Source: Camellia lanceoleosa (lineage: Eukaryota > Streptophyta > Magnoliopsida > Ericales > Theaceae). Taken from it: a stretch of 64,000 nt of DNA. Below are positions 47,698 through 59,139 of this stretch, in pieces. The stretch's first letter is position 1. Every line of letters starts with the position of its first letter. A model generated the notes under the pieces. That model ran no database searches, was not told the DNA's origin, and was given only the letters and a program-made list of their open reading frames with translations. Made by a program: the position numbers and the translations under genes. The stretch spans positions 127,573,429 through 127,637,428 of the forward strand of contig CM045770.1 of assembly GCA_025200525.1 (NCBI GenBank). The letters run 5' to 3'.

Positions 47698-48172
47698 CAC
47701 TGGCCCTGAGTCTGGATTCTCGGCCGCCATACTCAACGGCCGTTCCCAGCAGCCCTCCAAAACGACGTTGTTTTGGGGTTTTTTTGGTTTTTTTTTTTCT
47801 TTTCTTCTTCCTCGTTCGTTTGAACAGAACCAGAGGGGAGGGGAGGGGAGGGGAGGGAAGGGGAGGGGAAGAAGAGAGAGAGGAAGGGAGAAGAAGAGGG
47901 AGCCGCCGGTGGGCCGGATTGGAGGGGGCCATAATCACCGGGGGAGGAGGAGGAGGAGGAGGAGGCGGAGGCGGACGGTCATTAGCTTGACGAGTCAGCG
48001 ACGGACGGTAGCTCGCCCTGAGTAGCCATGGCGACCCCAGCCCTGGTGAAGAAGAAGAAAAGAAAAAAAAAAAAAAAAAAACGAAAAAACCCCCAAAACG
48101 ACGTTGTTTTGGGGGGCTGCTGGGAACGGCCGCCGAGAAGGGCGGCCGAGGATCCGGATTCCACTGGCCCTA
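47698..48172. mobile_element. GC-rich foldback element
   Basis: The left arm (47698-47790) and right arm (48080-48172) are inverted copies with GGCCGCC, CGGCCGTTCCCAGCAGCC and CAAAACGACGTTGTTTTGG. The last word is itself palindromic. The loop holds a GGGGA repeat (47835-47870), GGAGGA repeats (47940-47970) and A or T runs. Predicted frames in the loop are low-complexity. Possible MITE; target duplication not found. Confidence 0.7.
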
Positions 48173-48761
48173 TGCTGCCTCCGCCCCTGCCATCAACTAC
48201 CCGTCTTACCTGTCTCTCTTGTCTGTTTTTTTATCATTATTTTTTAGGTAAAGTATTATTGACTCAGATTAAATTCTTATGGCTGAACAAGTTTTTTGCA
48301 ATAGAAATTTTAAACTTTGCAGTCTATAATCCTAAGAATTTTTGCTAACGAAAAGAGTCAAATTTAAAATTATGGATGGAGTAAATCTCAAGTCCAAAGC
48401 CTCGTTCACTAAGCCAAACCTTTGAAATTATTTGTCTCACACGTTGTCCCTTCTCCTTGTGGCCAATCCTTAAACCTATAGAGACTTCTCCCTATGATTC
48501 AGGTTGGACAAACATATACATAGTGAGGGATGATTTAGGCATTGATTAGAAAGTGTTTGATAATCAAATTCGGGATTTAGAATTGAATGTATTAAATAAT
48601 AATTAATTAAATTATTTTGATATTACTTAAAAAATTAAGTAACTCTTAAAATGTAAATTAAATTTTAGGAAAAATTTTAAGTCATATGAAATTTATTTAA
48701 TTCTGATTAAATTTATAAATACTAAACATAAGTATCAATATACAGTATTACAAAATCATCA

Positions 48762-48804
48762 CTACCATCACCACCACCATCATGTCATTGCCACCATTAT
48801 CACC
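48762..48804. repeat. CAC/CAT triplet DNA, left of the second Tat element
   Basis: ATCACCACCACCATC-type triplets end at TCACC (48800-48804), the left target duplication. The same kind of DNA goes on at 60280, so one repeat was split by the insertion. Confidence 0.85.
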
Positions 48805-49347
48805 TGTGTGAGAGATTTTCTGACCACACTGCCCTCCTTAGTAATCCAGCTGTAGAACACAGGCAGAATAGATGGCACCCTGTAATCTGCACAGAAAGAA
48901 AAGGCTCCGGCGGTGGTTCTTCCACCCGGGGGCACTCCGACGAACAAGTCAGTATCTCTCAAAGATAATTCAAGTGCTTAAATTACTGCTCAAGGCTCAA
49001 AATTGCGTACCTTAGACCCGCCGGGGGTGCCCTTATTTTATAGTCTTTCCCTCTCCTAGTCCCACTAGAAGTCTCACTTCTATGGACTCCAATTTCGGAT
49101 CTACCTTGGACTTTTTCAAGAGATAAGGATAGACCCCCCTAAGAGTATCACCTGTATCCATCTTGTAGTCTTTCTTCATTCTAGGACTCCTGTCCCTTAT
49201 CCGTTTATATCGGATTCCTGTATTCTCGCAGATAACCTCGGCAACTCCGAGATAACCTTGGCGTAACTACCACGACATGTGGCACCTCGGCTGACACTTC
49301 GGTGCCACCTCGGCCACGTGTTGGTATTTAGAAAATACATCCCCACA
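48805..49347 (-). repeat. 3' LTR of the well preserved Tat element
   Basis: On the minus strand it runs from TGTGGGGATGTATTTTC to CTCTCACACA. It pairs with 59738-60279; differences include a few bases near 48880-48905. Confidence 0.93.
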
Positions 49348-49358
49348 ACTGCCCCTTA
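49348..49358 (-). other. Polypurine tract of the well preserved Tat element
   Basis: Minus strand TAAGGGGCAGT lies directly against the 3' LTR. Confidence 0.75.
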
Positions 49359-50296
49359 GGTTCTATTACCTCGGTATTCTGAGATGATGGAACCTATATT
49401 TGAACTTCTTTCTCGTACATCGGCTTAGGAACTTTCTAGCCGATGTCATTCACTTCAGGCCGATATGTCTTCTTTTCAGGAACAAGAATTCACATGAACT
49501 CTCCCATGCGCATAAGCTGTCATGCACCACTTTTTAACCGTTTCACTTACGTGTTTTACCCTTATTGGCCCGTGTTTGCGACGCGCCTATAAGCCGTCTT
49601 TTCTCTGCTTGCGTCGTCTGACGCATGCGTTAACCCAGGCGCAATAATTGCTTTTGTTTTGCCGCCGTTTCATGTTTTGGACAAAAACGTTTGCCTCTCT
49701 CTTTCTCTTCACTTTTGCGTTTGAATACTTTACATTTCCTCTCTCTAAAGCTTTCTCTTCTTCGAATCTGCCATTGCCCCAAGCTCTGAGCTCTGCAACC
49801 ATCTCCATCTACCATTTCTGCGAAGCTTTTGTCACTGTTGCCTCCGTCGTCTGACCTCGGCGAAGCTCATTCCGGCCTCACCTTTTCTGGTAAGCAACTG
49901 GCTTTTCTTCTCCAGTTCTTGATTATCCCTGAAATTTCTTGCCATTATTGTTCTGCTCCAGTATTTAATTTGCGAATCATTCACCTGAATGCGTCTTTAT
50001 TTCTTGATTTTACATATGAACATTTGCACTGTTTCTCCTTTATTCTTGGTCTTCCACCCTTTGTGTTCTTGAATCTGAGACTCCTTTTTGTTTTCTGCTT
50101 TGTTGTATCTTTTCCAGATCTGTGCCTTCGATCTTTATCTTCGTAGCTCTTAGGTTTGGGATTTGCTTATAGAACCTTCAATTTTTAGGAAAAACTGAAA
50201 CAGACTTTACCAATACATATCTAGGTTTAAGCCGAGGTCCCAAGAACCCTTTAGGAGTATCCTGTTTCTGTAACGGAGTATCCTTACACCAAAATC
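49359..50296 (+). promoter_or_regulatory. Likely promoter and leader of the antisense gene
   Basis: About 940 bases between the 3' LTR and the antisense ATG at 50297. It is pyrimidine-rich on the plus strand (CTCTCTTTCTCTTC near 49696) like many plant 5' leaders, with a donor-like CTGGTAAGC at 49888 that may open a leader intron. No TATA box was fixed. The equivalent part of the other copy is 42240-43390. Confidence 0.4.
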
Positions 50297-52731
50297 ATGG
50301 GTATGTGGAGAAATAGGGTTAACACCCCAACTAAACTAGAATATTTTAGGCAAGAATTCTCCATCCCAGATGATGTCCATCTGAGACTAGCTGGTGATGA
50401 CGACTCCATTATGCCCAAGGATGATTCCATGCCTTTTCCCGTCGTAGCCTTTGTTGAATGTGGGCTTCGGTTCCCCCTAGATCCCCTTTTTCGTGAAGTC
50501 CTTCACTACTACTCTTTGAACCCTATGCAACTCACCATCAACGCCCATAGAACGCTTAATGGTATCATAGCCTTAGCTCGGCAGGAGAATGTTAGGATCC
50601 CTCTTGTCGACATCCAATATTGTTACACCATGTGCGCCCTCAACCTGAAGGAAAAAGGTTATGTTTATTACCTTAAGCCGAGGTCTACCGAATATAAGAT
50701 CATAGCCGACCTCCCAGACTCCAACAAAGGGGCTGGAGATGATTATCTCATTGTTTCTGGAAACTGGGAATTTGGTCCAGACGAAGAAGTCCATCTCTTC
50801 CCTCTCCCCCGAACAGTAAAAGAGGGCAAGGGTAAGAACCCAACGCCAATTTACTTAGCTGATGTTTTACTCTTAAGTTTGAAAAAAAATTTAATTGTTT
50901 TTGATGTTGTGTTCTATTTTGCAGACGTTCGCAAGCCACCCAAGGACTTTCGCCAATCCTATTTCCTCGGAAAAGATCTGAAGAAGCTCCTGGACCTTCC
51001 CATTCATAAGCGCAAGGCTCCACTGGTGTTAAATTTCATCCCCACCTACAAATCAACTTTGCCCGACGTTCCAAGGAAGAAGAAGAAGAGCCTCTCTCCA
51101 TCTACCACCACAACCCAGGCTGCCTCTTCATCAGGAGGAGACCAAGGATCAACGTCCGTCCCAGTGGATTTGCCATCCACGTCGGCTCCCTACTTGATCC
51201 CAATTCCTGAACGAAAATGTCATCGACGTCTTGTTAAAACTGCTGAGATGGTTCGCCAAAAGGCCGTTGCCCAAGATCTCCTGGCCGACCTACCAGCTGA
51301 CGTTGACGCCATTCCAACCCAAACGATGCCCCCACCAAAACCAAAAAGAATAAAGAAGGCTCAGCCAAAGACCAAAGCTACTGAGGCTGAGGCTGAGGCT
51401 GAAGCTGAGGATGCTGTGCCAATCTCACAACTGGCCGAGAATATGAAGACTGCTTCTACCTCGGCAAAAAGGTCTACCGAAACTCAACCAACGGAGTCCC
51501 AAAAATCAAAGAGGCCGAGATCTTCTTCTGGGACGTCTTCAAAGTCCAAAGTGCCCAACGTCCCTTGGACACCCGCAATAACCTTGGAGAACAAGCCAGT
51601 CTTGGCTAGTGACAGTGTCGATGACATAAACATCGGTGTCGCACTAAGCACAGCCCTCCTTCTCCCAGGCGATCTTGAGAAGAACGCTGAGATGAGTGAA
51701 TACGAAAATTATGCTTTCATGCTTCAGCGATGCGTTCAAGTAAGTGCCTTCACTTGATAACTTGTTTTATCCTTATTGCTCCATATTTGTAAAATTCTGT
51801 AATGACTTTTTGCCTTGTGTTCTTTTAGGCTGTCCAGCATGCACATTCCTTCTCCATGCAGTCCTTCGAGACTAGGGAGAAGTTGAATGACTTGAAGAAG
51901 GAGTTTTCTGCCCTTCAGAAGATCAACAAAGGCCTTCAAGCCAAAATGAAAAAGTTGGAAGATCAGGCCGAGGCTGCCACCAAAGCCCAAACCCTAGCCC
52001 TAGAAAAGGCCGAATCTGCCGAGGCCATTAAGAGGGTAGCCGAGGACGAGAAAAGAGAGGCTGAGTCAAAACGGGCCCAAGCCGAAAAGGAACTCCAAAA
52101 GGCCTTGGCTACAAAAGAAGCCGAAATCAAGGAAGTCGACGAAAAAGCTTATGCCCAGGATGCAGCCGATGTCACTGAAGATTACAAACTTCAAGTTAGG
52201 CAGGCATACAATAAGGGATTTTCCCTGGGTTGGATGTCCCTGGTAAAAAAGCTTGATCTTCCTGCTGACTCACCCTAGTGCAAGGTTGAAGCTATTCCTC
52301 TTCCCTTCCCTCCTCCTCCTCCTCCAAGTCAAGCTGAGGAAGAAACTGAATCCGAATCTGAAGCCGAGGTTGAGGATAATAATGCTGGTGCTCTGGTAAG
52401 AAAGGCCAAGGATGCTAATGAGACCAAGTCTCTACCTCAGGGTGATCAAGTCATGGACTTAACCCAAGATGATGAGACTGAGGAAGTGTCCAAGGGGGCT
52501 GAGCCAGGGCATCTATCATCCGACCTCCTTCTGGCTGAAAGAAGTCTTAGCAAGACACTTGCTGAGATCGACGCCGAGATTGCGGCAGATAAGGAAGCCG
52601 AAGTTCTTGTAGAAGAAGAAGCCGAGGTTCTTGTGGAAAAAGATGCAGAGGTTGTGGGAGAAAAAGATACCGAGGTGGTTCTCCCAGAGTCTTCTGAAGT
52701 TCCAGCCCAACCAAATGCTGAAGAAACTTGA
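50297..52731 (+). CDS. Antisense ORF protein of the Tat element
   Basis: A gene of about 750 codons on the strand opposite pol. Exon 1 50297-50831, exon 2 50925-51739, exon 3 51829-52731; introns GTAAGA..GCAG (93 bases) and GTAAGT..TTAG (89 bases). The first junction splits a codon and the second falls between codons; both keep the frame, and intron 1 exists in the sister copy. Because 93 is divisible by 3, exons 1 and 2 also read through. N-terminus: MGMWRNRVNTPTKLEYFRQE, FPVVAFVECGLRFPLDPLF, LHYYSLNPMQLTINAHRTLN, SGNWEF. Then a Pro/Ser-rich basic linker, SEYENYAFMLQRCVQ, a long Lys/Glu/Ala coiled coil, YNKGFSLGWM, and an acidic tail with EAEVLVE(K/E) repeats. One internal TAG at 52276-52278; otherwise intact. 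The N-terminal half fits the family named putative gypsy-type transposon (Transposase_28) from memory. Function unknown; the element could also run on without it. Confidence 0.82.
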
Positions 52732-53094
52732 ATGTCTTTTGTTTTTTTTTTTTCTTTGTTCTTTGTTGATATCCCCTGAACAATGTAAGCTTCTTCTTTA
52801 TGGCCGATGTGCCTTTCTTTGTTTCCTGTGAACGATTGACTTGCTAGGCCATAGTGCCTTCTTTATATGCAACTGTTTCTCTCTGAATGCTATAGTCTTT
52901 AAATTCTTCTTATTGCTTCTGTGTGGCTTTATACTTAGAATATTTTGCATGATCTTCATAATTCTTCCTCTGTATAATCTTCTCGGGGTTACATACCTCG
53001 GGTATAATAACTGCAAGTTTTTACTTTGGCAAGATACTGACCTGCAATCTTTTCATAAATTTCAACAAGTATAAAACATATACTATTCAACGTT

Positions 53095-53790
53095 AACTTT
53101 GCAAATTTTTCTCAAGTTTCGACGAGTGTTTAAACAACAATCTCAGTCTGTCCTACTTGTAAATTACTACAAATTTCAACAAGGATTAATATAAACAGTA
53201 AACTTTACTCAATTTTTAACAAGTGTTAAACAATAATCTACTTGTAAATTGCTGCAAATTTCAACAAGGGTTTAAACAATATACTTAACCTTTAGTTCAA
53301 CCTGTAAATTGCTGCAAATTTCAACAGATGATAACATGTCGGCTTAACTTCAACCTGTAATATCAGTTTAGCCTACTTGTAAATTGCTGCAAATTTCAAC
53401 AAGGATTATCATATACAGTAAACTTTTCTCAAGTTTTAACAAGAGTCTGAATCAATAAACTTAGTTTAACTTCATCTTGTAAATTGCTACAAATTTAAAC
53501 AAGTGAAGGTAAACCATTATCTCGGCTTAACTTTAACTTGTAAATTGCTACAAATTTAAACAAGTAAAGATAAGGAATTTATCTCGGCTTAACTTTAACT
53601 TGTAAATTGCTACAAATTTCAACAAGTAAAGATAAGGAATTTATCTCAGCTTAACTTTAACTTGTAAATTGCTACAAATTTCAACAAGTAAAGATAAGGA
53701 ATTTATCTCGGCTTAACTTTAACTTGTAAATTGCTACAAATTTCAACAAGTAAAGATAAGGAATTTATCTCAGCTTAACTTCGGTTAAGC
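53095..53790. repeat. 62-bp tandem array between antisense gene and pol
   Basis: CTTGTAAATTGCTACAAATTT recurs at about 53476, 53537, 53599, 53661 and 53723, spacing 61-62 bases, with AACAAGTAAAGATAAGG and ATCTC(G/A)GCTTAAC in each unit. Weaker, irregular copies reach back to about 53095. Array lies between the 3' ends of two convergent frames. Confidence 0.9.
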
Positions 53791-54021
53791 ATAATCTCAG
53801 TTTCACTTCGGTTAAACTTTATCTCAGATTAACCATGTTTAAACATAATCTCGGCTTATCTTCGGCTAAGCATTACTACTGTCTTCTCTCTGCCCCCAAT
53901 GTGAATCTAAGTTCCACTTGGGTTCTCATTATTCAAAAAACAACATTATGCATAGTTTCATATGTTCTAAAAAATTCTGCTAAGATTTCATTGATCATAT
54001 CGGCAAAAAATCAAAGAACAT

Positions 54022-57000
54022 CTAATGATAGAAAAACTTTAAATTACAAGTGTTCCATGGTCTAGGCAATGCTTTGCCCTCATTATCTTCGAGCCGATAT
54101 GCTCTATTTCCTAACAAAAGTAATTCAGAGGTCCTTCGATTTGGGCCAAGCTTGCCCTCTCGGGATCCTTCTTATTGCGACTTTACTTTCCTCAAGACTA
54201 AGTCGTTGACTTGAAAATCCCTTAGATTGACCTTCTTGTTGTAAGCTTTGGCAAGCTGTTGCTGGTATGCTGCAAGCTGGATTGCAGCTTTCTCTCTTCT
54301 TTCTTCTAGTAGATCCAGATCTCGGGCTAGGAGCACGTCATTAGTCCCGTTTTTAACTCCTTGGGTTCTGATCCCTGGGATGCCGATCTTCAATGGAATG
54401 ACTGCTTTTGTGCCATAGGCCATGGCGAAGGGGGATTCCCCTGTTGATCTCCTCGGCGTAGTGCGATATGCCTAGAGCACATTGGGCAATTCGTCTACCC
54501 ACTTTCCTTTTGCTGCCTGCAGCCTCTTCTTTATCCCGTCCAGAATTACTTTGTTGGATGCTTCTGCTTGCCCATTACTTTGGGGAAAACTTGGTGTTGA
54601 AAAGTAATTCTTTATCTTGAATTTTGCACAAAAATTCTTGATGAGTTTGCTGTCAAACTGTGTTCCGTTGTCGGCAACTATTACTCTTGGAATCCCAAAT
54701 CTGGTGATGATGTTTCTCCAGATGAAGTTCTTCACATCCACATCTCGGATTTTGGCAAGAGGCTCTGCTTCTATCCACTTTGTGAAGTAGTCTGTTGCTA
54801 CCAGTAGGTACTTCCGCTGCCCAGTTGCTTGGGGCAATTGTCCAACGAGATCCATGCCCCATTGGGCAAATAGCCAAGGGCTAGAAACCGGGTTCAGGTC
54901 AGCAGCTGGCTGATGTATCAAAGGTGCAAACCTCTGGCATTGTTCACACTTCTTCACATAGGCCTCTGCATCTTTTTGCATATAGGGCCACCAATACCCC
55001 TGGGTAATGGCCCTGTGAGCTAATGATCTGCCCCCTGCGTGGCTTCCACAAACTCCTTCATGAATTTCATACAAAAAGTCTTCGACCTGAAGAGGGTGTA
55101 CACACCTTAAAAGAGGTCCAGTGAAGGATCTTCTGTAGAGATGTCCTTCTTCTGTCAGACTGAATCTTGCCGACTTCAATATGACCTTGTGTGCTTCCTT
55201 TCGTTCTTCTGGCAGCTTTCCCTCTTTCAGGAACGCAACAATTGCATCCATCCAGCTTGGTCCCATGTCCACACATAATGCTTCTTGCATTGTGTGTGGT
55301 GGTTCTATGCTCGGGCCTGATAGGTAATCGATCATTATTGTCCTTGTCTTTCCAGTTTGCATTGAACTTGCTAAATTGGCCAACACATCGGCGTGGCTGT
55401 TATCATCTCGGCTGACTTGAAGAAGTCGGCAGTTTGAAAACATGTCTGCCAGCCTGATGACTTCTTTTGCGTATGCCGACATCCTTTCATCTCGGGCAGC
55501 AAACTCTCTTGTTGTTTGATTCACTATAAGTTATGAGTCACAAAAAACTATTACCTCATCTGCCTCTGCTGCTACTGCTAGCTTCAGTCCAGCAATCAAT
55601 GCTTCATATTACGCCTCATTGTTCGAGGCTTTGAACCCCAGTCGAATGGACTGCTCCAAAATCTCTCCATCGGGGGATATTAACACTACTCCTGCCCCTG
55701 CCTCCTGTCGATTTGAGCTCCCATCAACAAAAAGTTGAAAGGAGTCGTTGATGTAAATTCTACAGGGTCTGAGTTTTTCCTTCCTTGGTTCTTTTGCCTT
55801 TGGCTGGGCTTCTCCTTCCTTGTTTGGACATCGTTCATCTCGACTCAACGGAGCCTGATGTTCGATGTATTCTGGCGAGAACTCGGCCACGAAGTCGGCC
55901 AAGACTTGGCCCTTAATTGCTGTTCTCGGCCTGAATTCCAGGTCATATTGGCCCAAAACTACGGCCCATCTTGCTATTCTTCCAGTTAAGTTTCCTTATT
56001 GCAACAAGGATTTTAGTGGGTGCTCTGTTAGAACCACTATCTTGTGAGCCTGAAAATAATGGTTTAGCTTCTTTGAGGCCATTACCAAGGCCAGCATTAA
56101 TTTCTCCAGTGGTAGATACCTTGTTTCTGCATCGGCCAAGGTTTTACTTACATAGTAAACAGCCTTCTGCTCTCCCTTCTCTTCTCGGATTATCACAGCA
56201 CTTACTGCGTGCTCTGAAACTGCTAAGTATAAAAATAGTTCCTCTCCAGGTTGAGGTGTTGAGAGGACTGGAGCCGTGGTAAGATATTTCTTCAGGTCGG
56301 CCAAAGCGGCCTCACATTCCTCTGTCCATAGAAAATCTGTGGCCTTTTTTACCAGATTGAAAAAAGGTTTACATTTGTCCGAACTTCGGCTTATGAACCT
56401 GTTTAGGGCTGCGGCCCTTCCAGTAAGCATTTGAACCTGTTTTGCCGATGTCGGACTCTGTAATTCCAGAATGGCCTTGATCTGATCTGGGCTGGCTTCA
56501 ATGCCCCTTCTAGTCACTAGGTATCCTAAGAACTTACCGGATCCGACTCCAAAAGCGCATTTCGATGCGTTTAGTCGGAGCCGATATGTTTTGAGTATGT
56601 CAAAGACCTCTTTCAGGTCAGCAAGATGATCTTTTGGTTCCTTGGTCTTCACGACCATGTCATCAATGTAGACCTCTACTGTTCGGCCAATCAAGTGTTT
56701 GAACATCTTTGTTACCAGCCTTTGGTAAGTTGCTCCTGCGTTTTTCAACCCAAAAGGCATGACTCTGTAACAATACAGACCTTTTGGAGTGATAAACGCT
56801 GTCTTCTCCTTATCCGGGGGGTACATGGCTATCTGGTGATACCCCCTATAAGCATCCAAGAAGCTCATCCTTCCATGTCCAGATGTGGCGTCCACCAACT
56901 GGTCGATCTTTGGCAGAGGGAAGCTGTCTTTGGGACAAGCTTTGTTCAAGTTTGTAAAATCTACGCAGACCCTCCACTTGCCATTCTTCTTCTTTACTAC

Positions 57001-57201
57001 CACGGTGTTTGACAACCATGTCGGATAATTGGCTTCTCTGATGGCCCTGGCCTCCAGAAGTCTGTCTACTTCCTCCTCCACTGCTTCGACGTGCATCAAC
57101 GTCGGTCTTCTGGCTCGTTGTATTACAGGTTTGGCTGGCCTGTCAACGTTGAGTCTATGACATGTGACCTCGGGGTCAATGTCAGGCATTTCATAAGGTG
57201 T
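54022..57201 (-). pseudogene. RT-RNase H-integrase of the well preserved Tat element
   Basis: Follows the TAG at 57202-57204 in the same frame. RT (57189-56200): [51 protein letters not shown] and an intact YIDDM site. RNase H follows ([20 protein letters not shown]). A second RNase H-like block (LFVDGSSN, GAGVVLIS) and integrase follow: zinc finger HAGGRSLAHR with CEQC, then DDE residues in MDLVGQLPQ, VADNGTQF and NGQAEASNK, all present. Stops: TAA at 55996 (glutamine in the other copy), TAA near 55606, TAA near 55525, TAG near 54472 (tryptophan in the other copy) and TAA near 54172. The last part is diverged but still ends LPRPWNTCNLKFFYH and TAG at 54022-54024. Few mutations separate it from a working frame. 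Confidence 0.9.
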
Positions 57202-59139
57202 CTAGGCGAACACCTCAATATTTTTCCTCAGAAAGGCTTCCAGCTCCCTTTCCTCTTCTTCGGCTAATCCTGTGCAGAGAAGAAAGAAGCGTTCTTCATC
57301 GCCCTCCTGGACGAGGATTTTCTTGAGTGCTTCTTCACTTTTTTCGGTCGGCTCCTTGCCGACATCATCTAGGACCTTCATGTCCTCTTTTTTAACTTCT
57401 GCCTTCTCTGGTTCCCGAATGCTGCAGGTTAATTTCATTGCTGCCATGGAGCAATTTTTCGCCTGCAACTGATCTCCCCTAACTTCCTCAATCCCATGTT
57501 CTGTTGGGAACCGTAGTAGTTGATGCAATGTTGAGGGAACTGCCCCCATTGCATGCAACCACGGCCTCCCCAAGATGATGTTGTAAGGCGAGGGCGTGTC
57601 AATCACAATGAATTCTGTCTTGACCTTCTTCGTGCCAGCCTGTACTTCCAAGCTTGTTGCGCCTAATGGCCATGTCGGCGTTCTATTGAAGCCGACCATC
57701 GGGCCGTTTGACTGCTCCATGTCATCTGGGTGAAGGCCTAACTCCTTGTAACATCTGACATACATGATGTCGCAGGAGCTGCCTTGATCAATCAGGATGC
57801 GTTTCACCTGGCACTCCCTAACCTGGAGGGATACTGCCAAGGCATCATTGTGCGGGTGCTGAACCATATCTAGGTCGGCTTCTGTGAAGGCTATCATCTT
57901 TCCTTGGCACTTTTCAGGCCGAGGTCTTTTTAGTCCGACCTGGTTGACGTGCTGCAGGTGTTTTACCCTCTGCGTCTCCCCCCGCATGTCGTTTTCGTTT
58001 ACCTTTGAGTGGATCACATTAACCACCCGAGGTCCGCTTGCCTGTGGTTGCTGCGCTGGGGGTGGCGGGGCTGCTGGTGCTTGAGGCAATCGTGCCTGTT
58101 CTTCCCTTGTTTTGGCCTCATCTACAAGGTCTCTCAGGTGGCCTTGCCTTACCAAATCTTCTAAGTGTGCCTTAAGTGCTCTGCAACCCTGAGTTGGGTG
58201 CCCCTCCTCATTGTGGTAGGCACAACGCCGACCAAGGTTTCTTCCCATAAATTCTCCTGGTGCCCTTGCCGGCGTCCTGAAGTAGGGCTGATTCCGAATT
58301 TGATCAAGGACTTTGTGGACCGGAATTCGGAACACCGTTGTTACTGCCTGCTTAGCCCTCAACCTTGTCTCCTGTTTGTTGGGTCCATTGTTACCTCGGC
58401 CTCGCTTCGGCGAGCTGTTGCCTTTTTCTGGCTTTGTCTCCTTGTTCCCCGATGTATCTTCCTCGGCTCTGGCATACTTCTTGATTCTCGCCATGAGCTC
58501 TTCCATGCTCTTTGGTAGGGTTTTTGCCAAAGACTTCCGCAGTGGACAGTCATCCTTCAGGCCGTTCTTAAAAGACACGACCGCCACCTCCTGGTTGCAT
58601 TCAGGTATTCGATTGAACACCTCATAGTACCTCTTTGCATATGCCCTAAGGCTTTCATCTTTGCCGATTTTCAGGGCCATCAATGCATCCACCCTCAATG
58701 GCTGCAGTTGGTTTGTTATGAACCTGGCCACAAACATCTCGGCCAGGCCTTCCCAATTCTTCAGGCTCCCCTTTGGTAATTTATGGAACCAATCCGATGC
58801 AATCTCCCCGAAGGATGAAGGGAACACTTTGCAGAGCAACGGCTCGTTCCCACTATATAATGCCATTGAATTCAAAAATAATCCAACATGGAAGTTAGGG
58901 TCCGACTTACCATCATATATTTGGAACCTCGGCATACTGAACCTTTTCGGCGCGGCGAATTGGTCCAATTCCACCGAAAATGGTGTCCTCGGCTTAACCG
59001 GGGAGGTTACTTCGACTCCGGCATTCTCTTGCTTCCTCTTGAGGTAATCTCTCAAGTCTTCTTTACTTCTCCCCGCAGCCCGGCTATCTTTGGACTTCAG
59101 CCTTTTCGGCGCACTACTCTCGGCCTCATGGTGGCCCAT
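57202..59139 (-). CDS. gag-protease polyprotein of the well preserved Tat element
   Basis: A continuous frame of 645 codons. The capsid-like part runs from LKRKQENAGVEV through FSMPRFQIYDGKSDPNFHVG, DWFHKLPKGSLKNWEGLAEM and YAKRYYEVFNRIPE. A basic linker (SPKRGRGNNG) precedes a zinc-knuckle-like CAYHNEEGHPTQGC. The protease core is ILIDQGSSCDIMYV, with Gln where most retroviral-type proteases have Ser or Thr after the Asp, and the IILGRPWLHAM block. It ends at TAG (57202-57204) exactly where RT starts. The true gag start is probably the ATG at 59702; this ORF's first ATG (59139) is just the first after a TGA. The protein would form the particle that carries element RNA. Confidence 0.85.
   Translation of the reverse strand: MGHHEAESSAPKRLKSKDSRAAGRSKEDLRDYLKRKQENAGVEVTSPVKPRTPFSVELDQFAAPKRFSMPRFQIYDGKSDPNFHVGLFLNSMALYSGNEPLLCKVFPSSFGEIASDWFHKLPKGSLKNWEGLAEMFVARFITNQLQPLRVDALMALKIGKDESLRAYAKRYYEVFNRIPECNQEVAVVSFKNGLKDDCPLRKSLAKTLPKSMEELMARIKKYARAEEDTSGNKETKPEKGNSSPKRGRGNNGPNKQETRLRAKQAVTTVFRIPVHKVLDQIRNQPYFRTPARAPGEFMGRNLGRRCAYHNEEGHPTQGCRALKAHLEDLVRQGHLRDLVDEAKTREEQARLPQAPAAPPPPAQQPQASGPRVVNVIHSKVNENDMRGETQRVKHLQHVNQVGLKRPRPEKCQGKMIAFTEADLDMVQHPHNDALAVSLQVRECQVKRILIDQGSSCDIMYVRCYKELGLHPDDMEQSNGPMVGFNRTPTWPLGATSLEVQAGTKKVKTEFIVIDTPSPYNIILGRPWLHAMGAVPSTLHQLLRFPTEHGIEEVRGDQLQAKNCSMAAMKLTCSIREPEKAEVKKEDMKVLDDVGKEPTEKSEEALKKILVQEGDEERFFLLCTGLAEEEERELEAFLRKNIEVFA

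Larger units (their letters stand above)
43955..48761. other. Spacer between the two Tat elements
   Basis: AT-rich intergenic DNA without a supported gene. It holds the foldbacks at 45321-45492 and 47698-48172, an AG run at 46249-46269, and a stretch at 46600-46830 with repeated GGGGGTCGGC(T/A)C and CTGGGG words around a T run. Apparent frames at 44236, 45524 and 46594 show no family resemblance. Confidence 0.55.

Noticed and set aside
47636..48348. Several Gly/Arg or Lys-rich frames on both strands
   Set aside because: Produced by GGA, GGGGA and A runs inside a foldback element.
56626..57012. 128-codon plus frame
   Set aside because: Complement of the RT coding region; shadow frame.
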